64,000 nt of DNA. It comes from Robertmurraya_A mangrovi. Lineage in GTDB: Bacteria; Bacillota; Bacilli; Bacillales; Cytobacillaceae. Location of the stretch: contig NZ_JAXOFX010000004.1 of the NCBI RefSeq assembly GCF_034427655.1, forward strand, positions 124,001-188,000, given 5' to 3'. The notes below the pieces were generated by a model that was not told the origin of the DNA, did no database searches, and saw only the letters and a list, made by a program, of their open reading frames with translations. The first letter of the stretch is position 1; each line of letters opens with the position of its first letter. A program made the translations under genes and the position numbers. This document shows, in pieces, positions 58,345-64,000 of the stretch.

Positions 58345-59853
58345 ATGAGCATCAAAGCTGAAGAAATTAGTGCGCTGATAAAAAAGCAAATCGAAAACTA
58401 TCAGTCAGAAATTCAAGTGAGTGATGTAGGTACGGTTATTCAAATTGGTGACGGTATCGCACGTGCTCATGGCCTTGACAATGTCATGTCTGGAGAACTT
58501 GTTGAGTTTTCGAACGGCGTTATGGGTATGGCGCAAAACCTTGAAGAAAATAACGTTGGTATTATCATTCTAGGACCATACACTGAAATCCGTGAAGGTG
58601 ACGAAGTTCGCCGTACAGGACGCATCATGGAGGTTCCAGTTGGGGAAGAACTTATCGGACGTGTAGTTAACCCACTAGGACAACCAGTTGATGGTTTAGG
58701 TCCAATTAATACAACTAAATCTCGTCCAATTGAAAGTGGAGCACCTGGTGTTATGGATCGTAAATCTGTACACGAGCCACTTCAAACAGGTATCAAAGCG
58801 ATTGACGCTCTTGTACCAATCGGACGTGGTCAACGTGAGTTAATCATCGGTGACCGTCAAACAGGTAAAACATCTGTTGCAATCGATACAATCTTGAACC
58901 AAAAAGATCAAGATATGGTTTGTATCTACGTTGCAATCGGACAAAAAGAATCTACTGTACGTAATGCGGTAGAAACTTTACGTAAAATGGGTGCATTAGA
59001 GTACACAATCGTTGTAACTGCTTCTGCATCACAACCAGCTCCATTATTATTCTTAGCTCCTTATGCTGGGGTAACTATGGGTGAAGAATTCATGTATAAC
59101 GGCAAGCACGTATTAGTAGTGTATGATGATTTAACTAAACAAGCTGCTGCTTATCGTGAGCTTTCATTATTATTACGTCGTCCTCCAGGTCGTGAAGCAT
59201 ATCCAGGGGATGTATTCTATTTACACAGCCGCTTATTAGAGCGTGCAGCTAAATTAAGTGATGCTAAAGGCGCTGGTTCAATCACAGCACTACCTTTCAT
59301 CGAAACTCAAGCAGGTGACGTTTCTGCTTATATCCCAACAAACGTTATTTCCATTACTGATGGACAAATCTTCTTACAATCTGACCTATTCTTCTCTGGC
59401 GTACGTCCAGCGATCAACGCAGGTCTTTCTGTATCACGTGTAGGTGGATCAGCGCAAATTAAAGCGATGAAAAAGGTTTCTGGTACACTACGTCTAGACC
59501 TTGCTTCATACCGTGAATTAGAAGCATTTGCTCAATTCGGTTCTGACCTTGATAAAGCAACACAAGCAAAATTAAATCGTGGTGCTCGTACAGTAGAGGT
59601 TTTAAAACAGGATCTTAACAAGCCGTTAAAAGTTGAGAAACAAGTTGCTATCCTTTATGCACTTACTCGCGGCTTCTTAGATGATATTCCTGTACAGGAT
59701 ATTCGTCGATTCGAATCTGAATTCCTTTCATGGTTAGATCATAACCGCAAAGATTTGTTAGACCATATCGCTACAACAAAAGAACTTCCTGCTGATAACG
59801 ATATGACATCTGCGATTAACGACTTCAAAAAATCTTTCGCAGTATCCGAATAA
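58345..59853 (+). CDS. atpA: F0F1 ATP synthase subunit alpha
   Basis: Non-catalytic nucleotide-binding subunit of F1, 502 residues as in B. subtilis. It has the N-terminal beta barrel, Walker A GDRQTGKTSVA, and the VSRVGGSAQIKAMKKV segment of the alpha family. The start at 58345 (MSIKAEEISALIKKQ) follows AGGGGTGA; the in-frame ATG at 58336 lies in the ribosome binding site. It is the fourth F1F0 structural gene in a row with the same orientation. Confidence 0.97.
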   Translation: MSIKAEEISALIKKQIENYQSEIQVSDVGTVIQIGDGIARAHGLDNVMSGELVEFSNGVMGMAQNLEENNVGIIILGPYTEIREGDEVRRTGRIMEVPVGEELIGRVVNPLGQPVDGLGPINTTKSRPIESGAPGVMDRKSVHEPLQTGIKAIDALVPIGRGQRELIIGDRQTGKTSVAIDTILNQKDQDMVCIYVAIGQKESTVRNAVETLRKMGALEYTIVVTASASQPAPLLFLAPYAGVTMGEEFMYNGKHVLVVYDDLTKQAAAYRELSLLLRRPPGREAYPGDVFYLHSRLLERAAKLSDAKGAGSITALPFIETQAGDVSAYIPTNVISITDGQIFLQSDLFFSGVRPAINAGLSVSRVGGSAQIKAMKKVSGTLRLDLASYRELEAFAQFGSDLDKATQAKLNRGARTVEVLKQDLNKPLKVEKQVAILYALTRGFLDDIPVQDIRRFESEFLSWLDHNRKDLLDHIATTKELPADNDMTSAINDFKKSFAVSE

Positions 59854-59920
59854 TAGTAGACTTTTCATAAGCAACTACTTAGAGGGTCTGACAAACTTTG
59901 AACTAAGGTGGTGAGAACCT

Positions 59921-60781
59921 GTGGCATCATTACGCGATATAAAATCTCGTATTACTTCTACGAAGAAAACGAGTCAAATAACAAAAGCAATGCAAATGGT
60001 ATCTGCTGCGAAAATGAACCGTGCGGAACAAAATGCGAAATCATTCGTTCCTTACATGGAGAAGATTCAAGAAGTTACTGCGTCCATTGCCCTTGGAAGT
60101 AAAGATGTGAACCATCCAATGTTAACTAGCCGTCCAGTTAAAAAGACAGGATATCTAGTTATCACTTCTGACCGTGGTCTAGCTGGAGCTTATAACAGTA
60201 ACGTTTTAAGGCAGGTATTCCAAACTATAAAACAACGTCATAAATCAAATGATGAGTTTGCAATCATTGCAATTGGTCGTAACGGTCGTGACTTTTTCAG
60301 AAAACGTGGAATGAATGTAATTCTTGATATTACTGGAGTTGCTGATCAACCAAGTTTTGCTGAAATTAAAGACATTGCTAGTAAGACAGTTGGTATGTTT
60401 GCTGATGAAACATTCGATGAACTATATCTGTATTACAGTCACTATGTCAGCGCGATTCAACAAGATGTAACAGAGAAAAAACTACTTCCATTAACAGACA
60501 TTGCTAGTGGAGATAGCAAACTTACATCTTATGAGTTTGAACCGTCTGCTGAAGAAATTCTAGAAGTTTTATTGCCACAGTATGCTGAAAGCTTAGTATA
60601 CGGAGCACTTCTAGATAGTAAAGCAAGTGAACATGCTGCAAGGATGACAGCAATGCAAAGTGCAACAGACAACGCGAAAGAGTTAATCAACTCGCTAAGT
60701 CTTGTGTACAACCGTGCTCGTCAAGCAGCAATCACACAAGAAATTACCGAAATCGTCGGCGGTGCGGCGGCGTTAGAATAA
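59921..60781 (+). CDS. atpG: F0F1 ATP synthase subunit gamma
   Basis: The rotor shaft, 286 residues: conserved N-terminal helix LRDIKSRITSTKKTSQITKAM and C-terminal helix NRARQAAITQEITEIVGGAAA, with a Rossmann-like middle (LVITSDRGLAGAYNSN). The start is GTG with AAGGTGGTGAG upstream. Between its stop and atpD lies an intercistronic hairpin. Confidence 0.96.
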   Translation: MASLRDIKSRITSTKKTSQITKAMQMVSAAKMNRAEQNAKSFVPYMEKIQEVTASIALGSKDVNHPMLTSRPVKKTGYLVITSDRGLAGAYNSNVLRQVFQTIKQRHKSNDEFAIIAIGRNGRDFFRKRGMNVILDITGVADQPSFAEIKDIASKTVGMFADETFDELYLYYSHYVSAIQQDVTEKKLLPLTDIASGDSKLTSYEFEPSAEEILEVLLPQYAESLVYGALLDSKASEHAARMTAMQSATDNAKELINSLSLVYNRARQAAITQEITEIVGGAAALE

Positions 60782-60791
60782 TAAATGAAAA

Positions 60792-60832
60792 ATGAAGGCT
60801 ATGGAAGTTATTACTTCCATAGTTACCTTCAT
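60792..60832 (+). other. Intercistronic hairpin between atpG and atpD
   Basis: ATGAAGG/CCTTCAT and TATGGAAGT/ACTTCCATA form a two-part stem, followed by GCTTTTTAC. The T run is short and offset; partial termination or a processing site are both possible. Confidence 0.7.
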
Positions 60833-60863
60833 GCTTTTTACAAGTAAGTTAGGAGGGAATAAG

Positions 60864-62285
60864 ATGAACAAAGGACGCGTTCTTCAAGTTATGGGTCCGG
60901 TTGTTGACGTAAAGTTCGAAAGCGGCCAACTTCCTGAAATCTATAACGCATTAACAATCGTTAACAATGCGCGTAGCGAATCTGAAGTTGACATCAACTT
61001 AACCCTTGAAGTTGCCCTTCACTTAGGTGATGATACAGTTCGTACTATTGCGATGGCTTCTACTGACGGTTTAACTCGTGGTATTGAAGTTATTGACTCT
61101 GGTGCTCCAATTTCTGTTCCTGTTGGGGATGTTACACTTGGACGTGTATTCAACGTACTTGGTGAAACAATTGACTTAGATGGTGAGATTGCTGCGGATG
61201 CTCGTCGTGATTCAATTCATAGAGAAGCACCTACATTTGAAAACCTTTCTACAAAAGTAGAAATTCTAGAAACTGGAATTAAAGTAGTAGACCTTCTTGC
61301 TCCATATATCAAAGGTGGTAAAATCGGTCTATTCGGTGGTGCCGGTGTAGGTAAAACAGTATTAATCCAAGAATTAATTAATAATATCGCTCAAGAGCAC
61401 GGTGGTATCTCGGTATTCGCTGGTGTAGGTGAGCGTACTCGTGAAGGTAATGACCTTTACCACGAGATGACTGATTCAGGCGTTATCAAGAAAACTGCGA
61501 TGGTTTTCGGACAAATGAATGAGCCACCTGGAGCACGTATGCGTGTTGCTCTAACTGGTCTTACAATGGCTGAATTCTTCCGTGATGATCAAGGACAAGA
61601 CGTTCTATTCTTCATGGATAACATCTTCCGTTTCACGCAAGCTGGTTCTGAGGTTTCTGCCCTTTTAGGTCGTATGCCTTCAGCGGTAGGTTACCAACCA
61701 ACACTTGCTACAGAAATGGGTAGATTACAAGAGCGTATCACATCTACTAACGTAGGTTCTGTTACATCTATCCAAGCGATTTACGTACCTGCCGATGACT
61801 ATACGGATCCGGCTCCTGCTACAACATTCGCTCACTTAGATGCAACAACTAACCTTGAGCGTAAGCTATCTGAGATGGGTATCTATCCTGCGGTGGATCC
61901 TCTTGCTTCAACTTCTCGTGCATTATCACCTGAAATCGTTGGAGAAGAACACTATGCAGTAGCTCGTCAAGTACAATCAACTCTACAACGTTATAGAGAA
62001 TTACAAGATATCATCGCGATTCTAGGTATGGATGAGCTTACTGATGAAGATAAGCTTGTTGTACATCGTGCGCGTCGTATCCAATTCTTCTTATCTCAAA
62101 ACTTCCACGTTGCTGAACAGTTTACTGGTCAGGCAGGTTCATATGTACCTGTTAAAGAAACGGTTAAAGGATTTAAAGAGATTCTTGAAGGTAAATATGA
62201 CCATCTTCCAGAAGATGCATTCCGTCTTGTAGGTAAGATCGAAGACGTTATTGAGAGTGCAAAAAGTATGGGTGTAGAGGTCTAA
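60864..62285 (+). CDS. atpD: F0F1 ATP synthase subunit beta
   Basis: The catalytic subunit, 473 residues. Walker A is GGAGVGKTVLI, the catalytic glutamate is in GVGERTREGNDL, and the DELSEED equivalent reads GMDELTDEDKL. The start at 60864 (MNKGRVLQVMGPVVDV) follows TAGGAGGGA. The longer frame from 60792 reads through a hairpin and is not coding. Confidence 0.97.
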   Translation: MNKGRVLQVMGPVVDVKFESGQLPEIYNALTIVNNARSESEVDINLTLEVALHLGDDTVRTIAMASTDGLTRGIEVIDSGAPISVPVGDVTLGRVFNVLGETIDLDGEIAADARRDSIHREAPTFENLSTKVEILETGIKVVDLLAPYIKGGKIGLFGGAGVGKTVLIQELINNIAQEHGGISVFAGVGERTREGNDLYHEMTDSGVIKKTAMVFGQMNEPPGARMRVALTGLTMAEFFRDDQGQDVLFFMDNIFRFTQAGSEVSALLGRMPSAVGYQPTLATEMGRLQERITSTNVGSVTSIQAIYVPADDYTDPAPATTFAHLDATTNLERKLSEMGIYPAVDPLASTSRALSPEIVGEEHYAVARQVQSTLQRYRELQDIIAILGMDELTDEDKLVVHRARRIQFFLSQNFHVAEQFTGQAGSYVPVKETVKGFKEILEGKYDHLPEDAFRLVGKIEDVIESAKSMGVEV

Positions 62286-62307
62286 TCTCGGACCAGGAGG
62301 GTAAAAA

Positions 62308-62712
62308 ATGAAGACGATTCAAGTCAGTGTTGTTACTCCCGACGGCCCGGTGTATGAATCAGATGTGGAAATGGTGAGTTTGAAGGCTCAAAGTGGTGAG
62401 CTAGGAGTTCTACCTGGTCACATTCCAATGGTTGCACCTTTACAAATTGGTGCCGTCCGTTTAAAAAACGGCGGTAATACAAAGTATGTAGCTGTTAGCG
62501 GCGGATTTGTAGAAGTACGTCCTGATAAAGTTTCAATTTTAGCTCAATCTGCTGAGGTGTCTGATAGCATCGACGTAGAACGTGCAATGCGTGCAAAAGA
62601 GCGTGCAGAGCAACGTTTACGTGAACAGCAGAAAGAAAATGTTGATTTCAGACGTGCGGAAATGGCCCTTCAACGTGCAGTTAACCGTATTACTGTAGCT
62701 GGAAACAAATAA
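62308..62712 (+). CDS. atpC: F0F1 ATP synthase subunit epsilon
   Basis: The regulatory subunit of the rotor, 134 residues: an N-terminal beta sandwich (GELGVLPGHIPMVAPL) and a C-terminal helical hairpin rich in Arg, Glu and Ala that can bind ATP or block rotation. CAGGAGGGT precedes the ATG. It is the last gene of the operon and is followed by a terminator. Confidence 0.96.
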   Translation: MKTIQVSVVTPDGPVYESDVEMVSLKAQSGELGVLPGHIPMVAPLQIGAVRLKNGGNTKYVAVSGGFVEVRPDKVSILAQSAEVSDSIDVERAMRAKERAEQRLREQQKENVDFRRAEMALQRAVNRITVAGNK

Positions 62713-62727
62713 TACTTTTAAATTTCA

Positions 62728-62769
62728 AGCACCCTTCGGTTTATTTAAGTAAGCCGGGGGGTGTTTTTT
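62728..62769 (+). terminator. Intrinsic terminator of the atp operon
   Basis: CACCCttCGG and CCGgGGGGTG close a 13-base loop and run into TTTTTT. Confidence 0.85.
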
Positions 62770-62828
62770 GTTTTGTTGTGTTTTGGTAGGGTGTTTAGTG
62801 GGCTGGAAATATCGTGAGAAGGATTTTC

Positions 62829-62937
62829 TTGCGAAAATTTTAATTATTTTGCGTTTTTTGGATTATTTTTGCGAAAATTTATTTATTCTTGCGAAAGTCT
62901 GGGGAATTTTGCGAAAGTGGTACACTTTTTTGCGAAT
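62829..62937. repeat. Six-unit TTGCG array with 20-bp period
   Basis: TTGCG begins at 62829, 62849, 62869, 62889, 62909 and 62930, with five of six followed by AA. Spacings are 20, 20, 20, 20 and 21 bases, close to two helical turns. Spacers are AT-rich and not conserved. It lies 60 bases after the atp terminator in the atpC-nuoA gap. Confidence 0.85.
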
Positions 62938-63110
62938 GACGTTTTTTGTCGGATTCTTTAATAAAAAATTTAATAAAAATGTCGATTTGTTGACAATTCT
63001 CACTGACAGGGTGTGGGTGGTTTTTGTTTAATGGTAGTTGGAGTGTGGTTTTGTTGATAGTTTTGATTTATGGAGAGGAGTAGACTTGGAGCTTTTTATT
63101 AGTCTCTTTC

Positions 63111-63262
63111 GGTTCTTCGAACCTCTTTGCTAGGCACGTCATCTTCCGCTAACGCTCCAGATCACGTGCAGACAAACATGCTTTCTGAATCTAGTATCTG
63201 CAGCAGTTCGCTCTTGCGTCATCTCCGATGTGTCTCAAGGAAGCATCTCTTGGAGATCACGC
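63111..63262. repeat. Upstream hairpin block of the atpC-nuoA element
   Basis: Three hairpins precede the cloverleaf element: GGTTC/GAACC (63111-63123), GCACGT-c-ATCT/AGAT-c-ACGTGC (63134-63169) and GCGT-c-ATCTCC/GGAGAT-c-ACGC (63216-63262). The second and third share the sequence CGTCATCT opposite AGATCACG. Confidence 0.7.
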
Positions 63263-63280
63263 AAACGCTCAGGGGTGGGT

Positions 63281-63483
63281 TATGTGTCGATAAGTTAGAT
63301 GGTGCAATGGAATTTCTCTCGCCGGTGCTTCGCACCTACGCTTCAGTTCCGCTTTGCTCCACTGAAGCTAGCAAAACTGGCCTTTTCGCCACTTACCGGA
63401 GAACTCGCTCTCCGGACGTTCTGAAAAGGCCAGTTTTGCAGCGAGAGAAATTCCAATAATAGTCTGAGGTTTATCGACACATA
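63281..63483. repeat. Cloverleaf-like element with 13-bp terminal inverted repeats
   Basis: TATGTGTCGATAA (63281-63293) and TTATCGACACATA (63471-63483) are perfect terminal inverted repeats. A second perfect stem is TGGAATTTCTCTCGC (63308-63322) with 63441-63455. Inside it lie three arms: GGTGC/GCACC (63324-63336), CTTCAGT/ACTGAAG (63341-63367), and a 17-bp stem (63371-63387 with 63423-63439) capped by CCGGAGA/TCTCCGG. No transposase is encoded. Confidence 0.85.
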
Positions 63484-63502
63484 TTTGTAACAGTGATATA
63501 AT
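63474..63502 (+). promoter_or_regulatory. Candidate sigma-A promoter of the nuo operon
   Basis: TCGACA (63474-63479) and TATAAT (63497-63502) are separated by 17 bases, 60 bases before nuoA. The -35 hexamer lies inside the right terminal inverted repeat of the preceding element. Confidence 0.65.
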
Positions 63503-63561
63503 GTATTCGGTTACAACTTTAGAAAAGTTTTGAAAATTTTACGACATTGGAGGGGATGGAC

Positions 63562-63936
63562 ATGGAACTTTTGAACTTATATCAGAATAACTATCTGATT
63601 GTTGTTGTGTTCCTATGTCTAGGGGTATTGTTACCTGTGGTGGCGCTTTTTTTAGGAAAGCTCTTACGTCCTTATAAGCCTTATGATTCTAAGTACACCA
63701 CATACGAAAGCGGAATTGAGCCATTCCATGATTCAAGGGTGCAGTTCAATGTCCGCTATTATATTTTTGCCCTTATGTTTGTTATTTTTGACGTAGAGAC
63801 TGTGTTTTTATATCCATGGGCAGTTGCTTACGAAAAGCTTGGAATTTTTGCATTGATTGAAATGTTAATTTTTGTAGTCATGCTACTGATTGGACTCATC
63901 TATGCATGGAAGAAGAAGGTGTTAAAATGGATTTAA
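63562..63936 (+). CDS. nuoA: NADH-quinone oxidoreductase subunit A
   Basis: A membrane subunit of complex I, 124 residues with three transmembrane helices. The loop between helices 1 and 2 has the family motif KYTTYESGIEPFHDSR, and FNVRYYIFALMFVIFDVETVFLYPWA contains the conserved acidic residues of helix 2. The start at 63562 follows GGAGGGG at 6 bases; ATGs at 63547 and 63556 fall in or before that site. It overlaps nuoB by 10 bases. B. subtilis lacks this operon, while the B. cereus group has it after atp. Confidence 0.94.
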   Translation: MELLNLYQNNYLIVVVFLCLGVLLPVVALFLGKLLRPYKPYDSKYTTYESGIEPFHDSRVQFNVRYYIFALMFVIFDVETVFLYPWAVAYEKLGIFALIEMLIFVVMLLIGLIYAWKKKVLKWI

Positions 63937-64000
63937 AGTTAGACAACATCTCTCCAGAAGAATTAGAAGAACTAAAACGAAATGTATTTTTAACAACTTT
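63927..64000 (+). CDS. nuoB: NADH-quinone oxidoreductase subunit B (partial, N-terminus)
   Basis: The first 24 codons, starting MDLKLDNISPEELEELKRN, run off the window end. The ELKRNVFLTT segment resembles the start of NuoB in bacilli, the subunit holding cluster N2. The reading frame begins inside nuoA with AGAAGGTG upstream. The identity rests on the short match and on its place after nuoA. Confidence 0.8.
   Translation, partial: MDLKLDNISPEELEELKRNVFLTT

Noticed and set aside
62829..62937. CRISPR array
   Set aside because: The conserved unit is only 5-7 bases with 13-15-base spacers, and no cas genes are present; repeats are far too short.
62768..63031. 87-residue ORF over the TTGCG array
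   Set aside because: Phe-rich translation of AT-rich spacer, starting inside the atp terminator region; no ribosome binding site.
63127..63459. 110-residue ORF in the atpC-nuoA gap
   Set aside because: It runs through the palindromic arms of the cloverleaf element, has no ribosome binding site and no recognisable fold.

Overview
The window is AT-rich chromosomal DNA of a Bacillaceae bacterium (Bacillus sensu lato, but not B. subtilis itself). The evidence is AAGGAGG-type ribosome binding sites, frequent TTG and GTG starts, and sporulation genes (rsfA, pbpG, spo0F, spoIIR). Gene order also follows the B. subtilis ywf-ywg-ywh-ywi-ywj-ywl-upp-atp segment almost gene by gene. Departures from that order are an icmF gene with a TetR-type regulator, a chemotaxis receptor between ywlE and rpiB, mnaA and vpr between upp and the atp operon, and an nuo (complex I) operon after atp. 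No rRNA, tRNA, CRISPR array, prophage or insertion-sequence transposase was seen.

Layout. 1-6741: end of pta, lipL, rsfA, a DUF1450 gene, ywfO, ywgA, ywhB, ywhC, ywhD. 6987-13741: pbpG, the polyamine pair speE-speB, ywiB-argS, a XapX gene. 13767-15960: uvsE and clsB on the minus strand. 16286-27345: a fatty-acid and branched acyl-CoA degradation cluster (fadF, thiolase, 3-hydroxyacyl-CoA dehydrogenase, two acyl-CoA dehydrogenases, TetR regulator, icmF). 27536-39356: rpoE, pyrG with a CTP-sensing leader, ywjG, spo0F, fbaA, tal, murAB, glpX, rho, rpmE, tdk. 39522-51512: lipoprotein, prfA-prmC, spoIIR, ywlC, mntP, ywlE, rpiB, ywlG, glyA, upp. 51636-55095: mnaA and vpr. 55389-62712: atpZ-I-B-E-F-H-A-G-D-C. 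From 63562: nuoA and the start of nuoB.

Functionally the window is mostly core metabolism. FadF, the acyl-CoA dehydrogenases, dehydrogenase and thiolase form a beta-oxidation route with electron transfer. IcmF interconverts isobutyryl- and butyryl-CoA and so could feed branched-chain carbon into that route. FbaA, Tal and GlpX serve glycolysis and gluconeogenesis. PrfA/PrmC, ArgS and RpmE serve translation. The atp and nuo operons together cover oxidative phosphorylation.

The most unusual content lies between genes. There are at least five families of structured repeats: six copies of a ~130-bp folded element with compensatory changes, a nested ~120-bp hairpin element, GGGGTCAGACCCC palindromes, and ATTACAGGTGCCTGTCACC arms. 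The fifth lies in the 850-bp atpC-nuoA gap: a helically phased TTGCG array with 20-bp period, followed by a cloverleaf-like element with 13-bp terminal inverted repeats that appears to supply the -35 box of the nuo promoter. A DnaA-box cluster surrounds the start of ywlC.
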